Of a stretch of 64,000 nt of DNA, positions 26,578 through 36,176 are shown in pieces. Origin of the DNA: JBCCCJ01 sp039029315 (GTDB taxonomy: Bacteria > Bacteroidota > Bacteroidia > J057); contig JBCCGK010000021.1 of NCBI GenBank assembly GCA_039029315.1, positions 61,863-125,862 of the forward strand, given 5' to 3'. Within the stretch, counting starts at the first letter, position 1, and every line of letters starts with the position of its first letter. The notes under the pieces were generated by a model that ran no database searches, was not told where the DNA came from, and saw only the letters and a list, made by a program, of their open reading frames with translations. The translations under genes were made by a program, and so were the position numbers.

Positions 26578-26744
26578 TAAGAGACTGTTTGAGTTTCGTT
26601 TATGGAATTTGTTATAGGTCATTTTTTTGACCTTCAAGGCTGAAAAACCGGAATGTAGCAGAGCTACATGAGGATTTTTTCAACGCAGAAGGGCGAAAAA
26701 AGGGGCATAACAAAACCATAGGATAATATTCAAACAGTCTCTTA
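26578..26744. mobile_element. 167-bp palindromic MITE-like element, copy 1
   Basis: Begins TAAGAGACTGTTTGA and ends with its complement TCAAACAGTCTCTTA: perfect terminal inverted repeats of 15 bp, or 16 bp with the adjoining C and G. Between them the two arms are imperfectly complementary and meet in a 7-bp hairpin, ATGTAGC-AGA-GCTACAT, near 26654. The terminal triplets (TAA left, TTA right) fit a TNA target-site duplication around a 161-bp core. The right TTA is, on the minus strand, the TAA stop codon of the hybrid two-component regulator. No transposase is encoded. It is the same length as copies 2 and 3 but has a diverged core. Confidence 0.75.
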
Positions 26745-29700
26745 GGAAGGAACTGGAGATCCTGCATCCCCTTCCATTGTGATATTGGTCCGAGCCCCCA
26801 ATCCCAAAGAGCGTTCATTCCCCTTCCTCATCCTTTGTTGCTCGGCATACGCTTTAGGCAAAATCTTAAATTGTTTGCGGAAACATTTGATGAAATATGA
26901 GGGGGAGTTGAAGCCAACCCTATATGAGACCTCGTTGACATTAAGCTGTGTACTCATCAATAGCTTGGCAGCATGTTGCAATCTCACAGTCCGGATGAAT
27001 TCATTGGCAGACTGGTCAATCAGGGCCTTCAGCTTGCGGTACAACTGCATATGGCTCATGCCAAGTTCTCTTTCCAGTTCGCCTACCTTGAATTCTGTAT
27101 CTGAGAGGTGGGCTTCAATGATCTCTTTCACCCGATTCAGGAAGGGTTCATCTGAAGAGGAAATCGCTGGATTGGACTCCAGCATAAGGGTATGCCCTTG
27201 ATATTTTTTTCGAAGCTCTGATCGAACCTGGATAAGTTGCTCGATCTTGGCCTGAAGGAATCTGGGGTGAAATGGCTTGGCAAGATATGCGTCCGCTCCT
27301 GATTCTATCCCTACAATCCGATGCTCAATGGCAGACTTGGCGGTGAGCAAGATGACTGGAATGTGGCTGGTTCGCTCATCCTGTTTAATTTTTTCGCACA
27401 GTTGGAGACCATCCATCACTGGCATCATGATATCACTGATTATGAGTGTTGGGATATTAGCCAGAACAGTCTCCCATGCTTCTTCCCCATTTTCTGCCAC
27501 AAGAATTCGATAGGACTGACACAAATTCTGCAAGAGGAAGGTACGAATCTCCGGATGGTCCTCCACAATCAAAATGATAGGTCTCGAATCCTCTTTCTCA
27601 TCCGTTAACAGGACCTCCGGCATAAGATTGGCGTTCATATCTGCTCCCATACCAGGAAGGGACCACGGTTCGGTCCATTTGTGGTTTTCCTTATCTATCA
27701 ACAGTGCGCATGGGGGATGGTATGGCAGAGAGACGCAAAACCTTGTGCCAAATTTCTGATCGCTTTCGACCTCAATGGTTCCTTGTTGTATCTCAACCAA
27801 TTTCTTTGTCAGAGCCAGCCCAATACCATAACCCGTTTGGGAATCTGTCCGAGTGGACCCGACCTGGTAAAAACTGTCAAAAATGAGTGCCAATTCATCT
27901 GCCGGAATTCCTATTCCGTTATCCTTCACCTCAATCCTGACAGGTGTTTGAGAGCAGTCATCCGAATCTTCGGATTCCAGACGAATCGAAACGCACACCT
28001 CCCCGCCTTTCGGCGTAAACTTCAGCGCATTGGAAATCAGGTTGTTAAGAATTTTCAACACTTTATCCCAATCCAGCTTCAACCGCAACTCCTCTCGATC
28101 AGCTTCAAAGTGCAAGTCTATTTTGTTTTTTTCTGCGACAAAAAGAAAGGACTCACAACTTTGTCTCACAAATTCTATGAGGTCTCCTGTTTCATTTTGC
28201 AGATGAAGTTTCCCGGATTCAGATTTGTTGAAGTACAACAATTGATCAATCAATCGCATCACATACCGCACATTGAAATCTATGAGGTTGACATTGCGTG
28301 AGATCTCTGATTTGCTTAGCTCATTTCCTTTTTGAATCAAATTTCTGACAGGTCCAATGATCAGCGTAAGAGGAGTTCTGAATTCGTGAGAGATTTGAGT
28401 GAAAAAATGAAGCTTTAATTGATTGATTTGCTTTTCTTTTTGGTGTTCTCGGTGTTGAAGTTCCAGGTCATTTGTCAATCGGATTTTGTTGATCATATAG
28501 GCCCGAAAAAGATAGAGAAATCCCAACAGAATCAGCCCATATATTCCGATAGCCCAAAGACTCTTCCAGGGAGGGGTAGCCGTGTGTATAATCAATTGAC
28601 TTGGCAGTTCATTCCATATATGATCAGCATTGGAAGCCTTTACCTTGAAGGTATATGTGCCGGGTTTGAGATTGTTATAGGAGGCAATTCTTCTACTGGC
28701 ATCCGTATAAATCCAGTCTTCATCATAACCTTCTAATTGATAAGCATATTTGTTGTTTTCAGGTGAGGAAAAACTAAGAGCTGCAAACTCTAATTGAAAA
28801 TTATTGTCCAGATAGGACAAGGAGATTTCTGTTGCTTCAGAGATGGGGTGATTCAGGACAACCCGACGATTTCGTTTTTCTCCAACAGATACGACTTCGT
28901 TGAATATCTCCAGTTGTGAGATGACGACCTTGGGAGAGTATGGGTTTTCGAGGATACTATCTGGATGAAAAACATTGAATCCGGTCTGACTGCCAAAATA
29001 CAGGTGACCAGATTTGCTTTTGCAATAAGAGCCAGTGAAAAACATATTGCTACTCAATCCATGCTCGATGGTAAATTGTTGAAATTGTTGACCATTGGGG
29101 AGTTTGGGATCAAACTTGAACAATCCCTGATTGGTGCTCAGCCAAAGGTAGCCTTCATGATCATCCAGTATGCCGAATACTGCATCACCCAGCAGGCCTT
29201 CTTTTTTGCCAAAATGTTGAAAATCCGCTTGTCCATCTTGACGATTCGTCCTTCTCAGGACATTCAGACCATCTCCATTTGTACCAAACCAAAGGTTTTG
29301 ATGCCTATCCTCGAGGATGCAGCTGACTTCTCTTCCTTTGAAAGAGTTGGGTGAATGATTCTTAGCATGGTTATTATATCTGCTAAATTCGCCAGTTGGG
29401 TTACCCTCGGACATCCGAAGTCGATTGAGACCGCCATCCCGGGTCCCTAACCACAAATCTCCCTGAGAATCCTGAAAGATGGAAATGACAATGTCATCGC
29501 TGATACTGTGCAAATCATCCGGATCGTGAAGATAATGGTGAGCAATCTCTACGCTGTCCTTGAATATTTGAAGCCCAAACAAACCATGATAGGTTCCTAC
29601 CCACATCATACCAGTTTGATCTTTCAGAATCGCTCGAACCTGGTGTTTTTCTGGATCTAACGTTGAGTCAGCCAGCAGGATGGGAACAAATTGGGAAGAC

Positions 29701-31094
29701 AGATCTCCCTCGATCCACACCCTTTGCTCAGACTGTTGTTCTGTTAACAGATTGATCCGAATCAAGCCATAGTGTCCCCCAGCCCACATCGTCCCGGAGG
29801 TAGAATCCGCATACAAGCACCAGATTTTGTCAGAGATCAAAGGATTGATTGATCCAGTCTGATTTTCATAACGGACAAATCGGTTCTCTTTTGGATAAAA
29901 AACTTCGATCCCTCCATCATGTGTACCCATCCACATTCTGCCCAACGGATCTTCAGCTATCGACATGATTTTGTTATGTCTCAGACTTCCAGGATTATTG
30001 GATTGATGCTTATAATATCTAAAAGGTTTTCTGTAGGGATCAAATTTATCCAGGCCAAGACCAGCACCTCCAATCCAAATAATCCCTGACTGGTCCCGAA
30101 AAAGAACCTTGATGGCATCACTGCTCAAGCTTTGGGGAGATTCAGAATGATACCGAATTTGTTCCAATTCTCCTGTTACCGATTTGACTACCAGACCTTT
30201 TTCATAGATACTCAGCCACAGGTTCCCCTCCAGATCCTCACAAAAGTCAGAAATGTATTGATTGGAAGGCTCAATACCTTCAAGTTTATGAAATGTTTCT
30301 GTTTTTGATTGCCATTGAAAGACCTCGCTGCCTTTTGTACCGATCCAGATATTTTGGTTCTGATCTTCGTATAAGGCAGTGATGGAAGGCTGAGGTTCAT
30401 GTCCATCCTCTAGTCTGATAGGCAGGCGCGATACATTGCCCTGGGTATCAATAACAGCCAGACCTTCCATGGTACCAATCCAAACTTGTTCCTTATGATC
30501 AATGAGAATGCTCATTATCTGTGCCAATGGCAAGGATGAACGATCATTCTGTCGAGGCAAAAATTGAAGGAATTCCTGTGGTTTTCCTTGCTCATTAAGG
30601 ATAATTTTGGTCAGCCCTTTGTCACAAGCAACCCATAGATTTCCAGCCTGGTCAATCAGGAGATCCAGTACCCAGTCACCTGGTAAGCTTTGTGGATTTC
30701 CAGGTTCATGAAGAAATCTCTGGAAAGTCCCGGAATTTTTATCAAAATAATTGAGTCCTTTTTTGGTACCAATCCATAAGCCTCCTTTGGGAGCTCCGGT
30801 CATACAATAGACATATTTGGAGGAAATGCTGGAGCTATCCCCCAGTTCAGGCCGATAGCTAACAAAATTATAGCCATCATATCGAATCAACCCTTCCCAG
30901 GTACATAGCCACAAGAATCCTCTTTCATCCTGATGAATGTCATTGACATATCCCGTAGGTAAACCATCATTGGTCTGAAGATGATCAAAAAGGAAATCTG
31001 GCTTTTGGGCTTGAACAGAGGGGTAAAAACCTGTTGGAATAATACCCAAAAGAATGAACAAGATACTAAGTATTTCTTTGCGAAATAGCCCCAT
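26742..31094 (-). CDS. Hybrid two-component system sensor kinase / response regulator (HTCS) with AraC output
   Basis: 1450 residues in the full HTCS order: Sec signal, about 14 ligand-sensing regulator-propeller repeats (e.g. GYVNDIHQDERGFLWLCT) forming a periplasmic double propeller, a Y_Y_Y domain, a membrane helix at about 845-868, HisKA with His903 in ISHEFRTP, an ATPase domain (NALKFTP, DNGIGIP, GYGIGLAL), a receiver with phospho-acceptor Asp1221 in SDIMMP, and a C-terminal AraC-type double helix-turn-helix. Such proteins sense oligosaccharide or sugar breakdown products and activate nearby utilization genes. Position, next to both the susCD operon and the enolase/dehydrogenase genes, makes those its likely targets. 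Its stop codon is contributed by a mobile palindrome. Confidence 0.95.
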   Translation of the reverse strand: MGLFRKEILSILFILLGIIPTGFYPSVQAQKPDFLFDHLQTNDGLPTGYVNDIHQDERGFLWLCTWEGLIRYDGYNFVSYRPELGDSSSISSKYVYCMTGAPKGGLWIGTKKGLNYFDKNSGTFQRFLHEPGNPQSLPGDWVLDLLIDQAGNLWVACDKGLTKIILNEQGKPQEFLQFLPRQNDRSSLPLAQIMSILIDHKEQVWIGTMEGLAVIDTQGNVSRLPIRLEDGHEPQPSITALYEDQNQNIWIGTKGSEVFQWQSKTETFHKLEGIEPSNQYISDFCEDLEGNLWLSIYEKGLVVKSVTGELEQIRYHSESPQSLSSDAIKVLFRDQSGIIWIGGAGLGLDKFDPYRKPFRYYKHQSNNPGSLRHNKIMSIAEDPLGRMWMGTHDGGIEVFYPKENRFVRYENQTGSINPLISDKIWCLYADSTSGTMWAGGHYGLIRINLLTEQQSEQRVWIEGDLSSQFVPILLADSTLDPEKHQVRAILKDQTGMMWVGTYHGLFGLQIFKDSVEIAHHYLHDPDDLHSISDDIVISIFQDSQGDLWLGTRDGGLNRLRMSEGNPTGEFSRYNNHAKNHSPNSFKGREVSCILEDRHQNLWFGTNGDGLNVLRRTNRQDGQADFQHFGKKEGLLGDAVFGILDDHEGYLWLSTNQGLFKFDPKLPNGQQFQQFTIEHGLSSNMFFTGSYCKSKSGHLYFGSQTGFNVFHPDSILENPYSPKVVISQLEIFNEVVSVGEKRNRRVVLNHPISEATEISLSYLDNNFQLEFAALSFSSPENNKYAYQLEGYDEDWIYTDASRRIASYNNLKPGTYTFKVKASNADHIWNELPSQLIIHTATPPWKSLWAIGIYGLILLGFLYLFRAYMINKIRLTNDLELQHREHQKEKQINQLKLHFFTQISHEFRTPLTLIIGPVRNLIQKGNELSKSEISRNVNLIDFNVRYVMRLIDQLLYFNKSESGKLHLQNETGDLIEFVRQSCESFLFVAEKNKIDLHFEADREELRLKLDWDKVLKILNNLISNALKFTPKGGEVCVSIRLESEDSDDCSQTPVRIEVKDNGIGIPADELALIFDSFYQVGSTRTDSQTGYGIGLALTKKLVEIQQGTIEVESDQKFGTRFCVSLPYHPPCALLIDKENHKWTEPWSLPGMGADMNANLMPEVLLTDEKEDSRPIILIVEDHPEIRTFLLQNLCQSYRILVAENGEEAWETVLANIPTLIISDIMMPVMDGLQLCEKIKQDERTSHIPVILLTAKSAIEHRIVGIESGADAYLAKPFHPRFLQAKIEQLIQVRSELRKKYQGHTLMLESNPAISSSDEPFLNRVKEIIEAHLSDTEFKVGELERELGMSHMQLYRKLKALIDQSANEFIRTVRLQHAAKLLMSTQLNVNEVSYRVGFNSPSYFIKCFRKQFKILPKAYAEQQRMRKGNERSLGLGARTNITMEGDAGSPVPS

Positions 31095-31160
31095 ATAAGA
31101 GTAAGGTTAAACAGGAACTATTTTCAAAATACAAAATTTTCACTTTGAACTCAATGATTC

Positions 31161-32507
31161 CTAACTCCACCATATGGGCAAACCTAAGCCCTCAAATGTT
31201 GGATTGGTTTTGTAATAGGGACCTGGTTCGAATGGGAAGCGTTTCTCAATATCATCGATCAACTCGACTCCAAAACCTGGTTTGTCAGGGATGGTCAGAA
31301 CTCCATTTTTAATCTTGTAAGGATCTTTGAAAATTTCCCACTTGAGGGGATTGTACGTCTGGTTAAGTTCACACATATGACCAGATGGCACACCTGCTAC
31401 AAGGTGGATATTGGCAATGGTCGTGAGACCTCCGACCCAATTATGGGGACAATACAATTGACCATGTTCGTGAATGGTCTGACCGATATACCAACCTTCT
31501 GAAATCCCGGTAAGATTGGCATCAGTCTGAATGATATTCATCGCTTTGGCAGCTACATAGGGTCGGACTTGATATCGATTCCACCAGCTTTCACCTCCAG
31601 ATACCATGACAGAAGGCATTGCTTCATTGATGGCGATGTGTTTCTCCAAAGATGCAGGATCTGTCCAGGGGATTGGCTCTTCATACCAATAGAAGTTAAG
31701 ATCTTCCAGAACCGGACACAATTGATTGAGAATCGTGTCAAAATCCCAAGGGAATTTCTCTATGACCAAGTTGAAATCAGGTCCAACTGCCTTCCGAAGT
31801 CGACGAAGAATCGGAATATATTTTTTCATGGTCAATTTGCTGTATTTCCAGCTGGTACCATTGCGAAACTTGAAGGTGTCATAGCCAGCTTCTTTATAGC
31901 GCAAGGCTTCGGCGATCAGGTCTTTGTCTCCCTTGTCATACCAGGCATGCTCGACCCCTCCACTTGCATAAATCTTGACCTTGTTGGACGGATTCTCTTC
32001 ATTGGAGAGGAGCTTATAGACAGGCTCTCCCTTTGCTTTGCCGATGATATCCCACAGGGCATTATTTATCCCTGCCCAGGCCCCCTCTGCTACCCGATTG
32101 TGTCCCTGATTGTTACAGAGAAAATCCACATCAAACACATTTTCCCCAATCAGCTGAGGCGTGATATAGGTATCGGTATAGGCCTTCAGCTTGTCTGGTC
32201 CTCGATATGGACTTCCTTCAGCAATTCCAACGATCCCCTGATTGGTGAATACCTGAACCAGGGCTGCGTCAGACTTCCATACATAGAGGCCACCACAGCG
32301 CCAGAGGTAATCGCCATCATGTGTGTATGAAAGTGGGGTAACCTTGATATCCGTAATGACAATATTTTCTCTTGATAGCAATTCAGCAGGATGAGATCGT
32401 TCTGCACGGTCCCGACTTCTGCTTGTGCTGTACAAAGGAAGCGTCATTGCTGCACCTGCTGCCAGAGAGCCAGATTTGAGAAAATTTCTTCGGGAGAGCT
32501 GTTTCAT
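31161..32507 (-). CDS. Tat-exported enolase-superfamily (mandelate racemase/MLE) enzyme, probable sugar-acid dehydratase or cycloisomerase
   Basis: 448 residues with a twin-arginine signal (SRRNFLKSG). The enolase-superfamily barrel is intact: K213-x-R215 in FKFRNG (Arg replaces the second Lys of the usual KxK), metal ligands E250, E276 (WYEEP) and E306 (SGGES), and the Asp-His dyad D329 (IQTDANLTG) and H355 (YCPHNW). Members abstract the proton alpha to a carboxylate, dehydrating aldonic or anhydro-sugar acids to 2-keto-3-deoxy products. It follows the sugar dehydrogenase gene by 52 bp and is a paralogue of the gene at 37341. Export of such an enzyme is unusual and suggests periplasmic catabolism. 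Confidence 0.85.
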   Translation of the reverse strand: MKQLSRRNFLKSGSLAAGAAMTLPLYSTSRSRDRAERSHPAELLSRENIVITDIKVTPLSYTHDGDYLWRCGGLYVWKSDAALVQVFTNQGIVGIAEGSPYRGPDKLKAYTDTYITPQLIGENVFDVDFLCNNQGHNRVAEGAWAGINNALWDIIGKAKGEPVYKLLSNEENPSNKVKIYASGGVEHAWYDKGDKDLIAEALRYKEAGYDTFKFRNGTSWKYSKLTMKKYIPILRRLRKAVGPDFNLVIEKFPWDFDTILNQLCPVLEDLNFYWYEEPIPWTDPASLEKHIAINEAMPSVMVSGGESWWNRYQVRPYVAAKAMNIIQTDANLTGISEGWYIGQTIHEHGQLYCPHNWVGGLTTIANIHLVAGVPSGHMCELNQTYNPLKWEIFKDPYKIKNGVLTIPDKPGFGVELIDDIEKRFPFEPGPYYKTNPTFEGLGLPIWWS

Positions 32508-32559
32508 AAGAGAAAAATTAGAGGTGGAGAGGAAAAAATGGAAAAATCTACGACTTCCT

Positions 32560-34746
32560 TTACGGTTTCAATTCGTCCAGCGACAGAAAGCGCAAGGTCA
32601 AAATATAGGCCACCATTTGATTGACTTCCTGGTCTGACAGATGCGGATGGGCCGGCATGATGATATTGCCTTCCCAGTTTCCTGTCCCTCCTTCCTTGAT
32701 TTTCTTTGGAAGAAATCCTACAATATAATCCTCATTCCAATACCGCATCCCAATGTCTCTGAACCCCGGACCGATCAATTTGCCTTCGGCCAAATGACAA
32801 CTCAAACAGTTATTATCTTCTATGAGCATTCGCCCCTTTTCATATCCCGGAACCTTGGGTAAGCCCTTGTTTGGAGGAGTTTGAGCCTGCTGCCCTGCTA
32901 GGGGTCTGGGAGCATCGGGAGCAAAGGTGATTCTTTTTAGTGCTGCATCAGGATTGTTGTTATAGCCCAAACTCCCATATTCCAGCAGATACAAGCTTCC
33001 ATCAGGGCCCAACTCCATGTCGATGATTTTATTGAACTGTTGATTATCCAGAAAGGGTTCTACCGAAAGGATGTGTTGGTTGTGGTCAAACGCTATCACG
33101 CGAATCCAGTTTCTCACCCAATCGTAGATGAAGAGTTTGTCGGAAAAATAGGCTGGCAATTTTTGTGGAGAATCAGGGAAAAGATCCGCATGATATCTGG
33201 GCCCAACCATGATATTCATTCCTCCTTGATTGAGATAGGGAAACAGATCACTGGGGCCTTTTTCAAACCACAGACTGGCAGCTTGTGCAGGGGGCAAGTC
33301 TTGGATTCCTGTATTGTTGGGAGAATCATTGATCGGATGATTCGCTTCAAATGAAGGTCCAAGAGTCCCCATTCCATAATCATAGTCCCGATAAGGTTTA
33401 TTATCGGCAACAAAATATGGCCAGCCAAAGAATCCTGCTTGTTGGACCACATTGACTTCATCATAGCCTTTGGGACCCTTGTCATGATCCTCCCAGGCAT
33501 CCGGCCCCACATCACCAAAGTAAAGGACATTGCTCTTCGGATCGATCGAGAATCGATAGGGATTTCGGCAACCCATGACATAGATTTCGGGCTTACCTTG
33601 AGAAGCATCTCTCGGAAACAAGTTGCCTTCTGGTATGGTATAACTCCCGTCCTCTTCGGGATGAATTCTTAGAATTTTGCCCAAGAAATCCTGGGTATTG
33701 CTTGAGGTTCTTTGAGCGTCATGGACCCGATTGCCGGGACGCTCGTCAATCTGAGCATATCCGGCGATATCACTGCTCTGCAAGGTAAAATCTGCCAGAC
33801 TGATGTACAGATTGCCCGACTGATCAAAGGCGAGAGAGTTCTCCCCATGCCATCCCAGATGCAATTCTATCGGAATCTGCATGATGACTTCCTTGCTTTC
33901 TTTCTGAAACCTTCCAGCTGCCAGTTGGAAGCGAGCGACTTCCAAATGGCTAGAATCTTCCTGACCGGCAAAGAGGAAATATACCCAGCCGGTATTCGAA
34001 AAGTCGGGATCAATCGCCATGCCAGTCAACCCATTGGATTGGGAAGTCCATACAGGGAGTTTCGCGATCGGTTCAATTTGTTGACTTCCTGCACGAACAG
34101 ACAGGATACGCCCCCCTCGTTCAATGATCAACACATTTCCATTGGGGAGAATCTCCAATTCTTGCGGTTCATTGAAAGGTCCAGCCAGAGATTGGATCTC
34201 AAATTGATAGTCCGCTGGCGCCTTTGGCGGAACAAGCTGTTGGTCGGATATAAAAACGGGTGAACCTGACGCCTCCTCAACTGCTTCCATCCAGAGAAGT
34301 GAATCAGCTGGGAATTCCTTTAGCCAGGACAGACGTCCCGCTCCATATTTCCTACTCATTGAGTGCCTGTCGATAGGCGCAGAATTGATCCAATGATAGA
34401 GCCAGGGCCATTTGTACTCGGAGATGCCAGAAGCCTGGGCGTGAATGCTCAGCAAGCCTCCACCCGCGCGCACAAATCGTTCCAGCGCGTTGGCCTGAAC
34501 AGGACTCAAGCTATCCAATTGGGTCTGCCCAATGATCACCAGGCTTATTCCGGCCAATGAATCCTCATTGATGCATGAAAATCCCTGGCTGTGAACCAGT
34601 TTCCATTCGTTTTGTTGCGCATACAGCTGATACTCTCGGATCTTTGCCTCATTTGGACTGATCAGACAAATATGTATATCTTTTCTCACTGGAAGACAAG
34701 AGGATATCCATACAAAGCATAGAAGCAAAAAGAGAGAGCGATTCAT
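32560..34746 (-). CDS. ThuA-like / PQQ-type sugar dehydrogenase / cytochrome c fusion lipoprotein
   Basis: 728 residues from the ATG at 34746, chosen because it gives a lipoprotein signal (FVWISSC) one base after the upstream stop. Three parts: a ThuA-like domain (about 25-165, FVRAGGGLLSIHAQ), a GSDH-type soluble glucose dehydrogenase propeller (about 170-615; ERGGRILSV, LGWHGENSLAF, GKILRIHPEEDGS, MGCRNPYRF, DVGPDAWED), and a C-terminal cytochrome c domain with C647-x-x-C650-H651 and probable axial M697. It would oxidise an aldose or related alcohol to a lactone and pass electrons to its own haem. It is in the operon FG-GAP lipoprotein - dehydrogenase - enolase-type enzyme. Substrate unknown. 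Confidence 0.87.
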   Translation of the reverse strand: MNRSLFLLLCFVWISSCLPVRKDIHICLISPNEAKIREYQLYAQQNEWKLVHSQGFSCINEDSLAGISLVIIGQTQLDSLSPVQANALERFVRAGGGLLSIHAQASGISEYKWPWLYHWINSAPIDRHSMSRKYGAGRLSWLKEFPADSLLWMEAVEEASGSPVFISDQQLVPPKAPADYQFEIQSLAGPFNEPQELEILPNGNVLIIERGGRILSVRAGSQQIEPIAKLPVWTSQSNGLTGMAIDPDFSNTGWVYFLFAGQEDSSHLEVARFQLAAGRFQKESKEVIMQIPIELHLGWHGENSLAFDQSGNLYISLADFTLQSSDIAGYAQIDERPGNRVHDAQRTSSNTQDFLGKILRIHPEEDGSYTIPEGNLFPRDASQGKPEIYVMGCRNPYRFSIDPKSNVLYFGDVGPDAWEDHDKGPKGYDEVNVVQQAGFFGWPYFVADNKPYRDYDYGMGTLGPSFEANHPINDSPNNTGIQDLPPAQAASLWFEKGPSDLFPYLNQGGMNIMVGPRYHADLFPDSPQKLPAYFSDKLFIYDWVRNWIRVIAFDHNQHILSVEPFLDNQQFNKIIDMELGPDGSLYLLEYGSLGYNNNPDAALKRITFAPDAPRPLAGQQAQTPPNKGLPKVPGYEKGRMLIEDNNCLSCHLAEGKLIGPGFRDIGMRYWNEDYIVGFLPKKIKEGGTGNWEGNIIMPAHPHLSDQEVNQMVAYILTLRFLSLDELKP

Positions 34747-34747
34747 C

Positions 34748-35977
34748 TTAATTGTGTGAGAAAGGATTTTCATACCAAATCACCCCGAGCCCAGGTCCCT
34801 GCTGACTATTGTTCGCTTCTTCAGATGTCAAAATATCAAGATCTCCATCTCCATCCATGTCTATCAGGCTTGCAAAGTCATATTTGATTCCCATCAGGCC
34901 ACTGACATCGTGATGGACCCAGCTCTCCTTATTTTCATCATATGTGGACCAAAGGACTCCACTTTTCTCCTCAGCACCATCATAGGTAGTGATCAAATCA
35001 TACTTGCCGTCAAGATCAATATCCCCTATTGCGGCAGATTTGCCAATCAAACCAGCCATCTCAGGTATCTCCCAACGCTCTGATCCCCATTCCGTACCAG
35101 AAAGATTTGCCTGCCAAAAGTGCATAAAATATCCTCTGAGATTCGGAACCCACATCTCCAGCATGCCGTTATCAGAAGAGGAAACAACATCCAGAAAGAG
35201 AGGATCTGCCTCTGTCATGCCAATCGCTACAGAAGCCCAATGACTCCGAAGATTGCTGGATTGAGGGCCAGGATTCTGAAACCACTTGACCCCGCGATGT
35301 GGACCGTTCCGGTCAGAAATCAGAATATCTGACAGACCATCCTGATTGATATCAAGAATTTTGATGGTCATGACCCAGTTTGCAGGAGAGATTTCGTGAT
35401 ATTGCCATTCTTCAACCTGCCTGGGATCTTCAGGAATCTCCAGCCAGCCAAGTGTTGCATCCGGATCTTTCGACCCAACAATAAGATCGGGTCCATGTTT
35501 TCCGTCCACCTCCATTTCTTCTGCAAACATCCAGCGGGTTTTGCCGATAGAAACAGGAATGTCAACAGATTCCCAATGGGATGTATCCAGCAAGGACTGA
35601 GTATCTTTGGGTCCCCAATGAATGGTCAGTCGCATATGATCTCCTTCAGAGCAGGTAAGCAAATCCACTGAGCCATCTTGATCCAAATCTACAGGCAGGG
35701 CATCTTCCACATGAGGGGCAGGTACCTCCACATATTTCCAGGAATCATCAACGTGTCCAGGTCCCGGATGAAGGTATAGTCTGGCCACATGACCTTGCTC
35801 CCACCCTGTCGCTATGTCAAGATTTCCATCAGAATTGGCGTCAATCAGCTTGGTACCATCTGCTCCCGAGGAAGTATTGTCAATGATATGCATGGTCCAG
35901 GGGTGCATATCCGAATGACAAGCACAAAGCGTCATCATACTTGCTATCAAAACCCCTAAATATCTCTGAATCTTCAT
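34748..35977 (-). CDS. FG-GAP/VCBS-repeat lipoprotein (beta-propeller)
   Basis: 409 residues with a lipoprotein signal (MMTLCAC, Cys near 18-20). The body consists of about seven FG-GAP-type repeats with Asp loops (DANSDGNLD, DLDQDGSVD, DINQDGLSD, DIDLDGKYD, DMDGDGDLD), giving a single seven-bladed propeller. It is the first gene of the leftward operon with the sugar dehydrogenase (1-bp gap) and is divergent from the amidohydrolase operon across 199 bp. Likely a surface or periplasmic binding or scaffold partner of the dehydrogenase. No catalytic motif is seen. Confidence 0.85.
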   Translation of the reverse strand: MKIQRYLGVLIASMMTLCACHSDMHPWTMHIIDNTSSGADGTKLIDANSDGNLDIATGWEQGHVARLYLHPGPGHVDDSWKYVEVPAPHVEDALPVDLDQDGSVDLLTCSEGDHMRLTIHWGPKDTQSLLDTSHWESVDIPVSIGKTRWMFAEEMEVDGKHGPDLIVGSKDPDATLGWLEIPEDPRQVEEWQYHEISPANWVMTIKILDINQDGLSDILISDRNGPHRGVKWFQNPGPQSSNLRSHWASVAIGMTEADPLFLDVVSSSDNGMLEMWVPNLRGYFMHFWQANLSGTEWGSERWEIPEMAGLIGKSAAIGDIDLDGKYDLITTYDGAEEKSGVLWSTYDENKESWVHHDVSGLMGIKYDFASLIDMDGDGDLDILTSEEANNSQQGPGLGVIWYENPFSHN

Positions 35978-36176
35978 AGAATGTTGGTTGGGACTGAGCG
36001 CCTAGAGGTCAATCTAGCGATTCCATTAGACTGAAGAATGTAGAAATAGCCCAAAATATATAACGCCCATAACAAGCACTTGCATTCGGTTCAGTCATTC
36101 GTGATTTTAGGAACAGGAGAATATCCCGCTTGATGGGGTTTCTTCCTTTTGCTAATTTTTATCCCCTACCAAGTCT

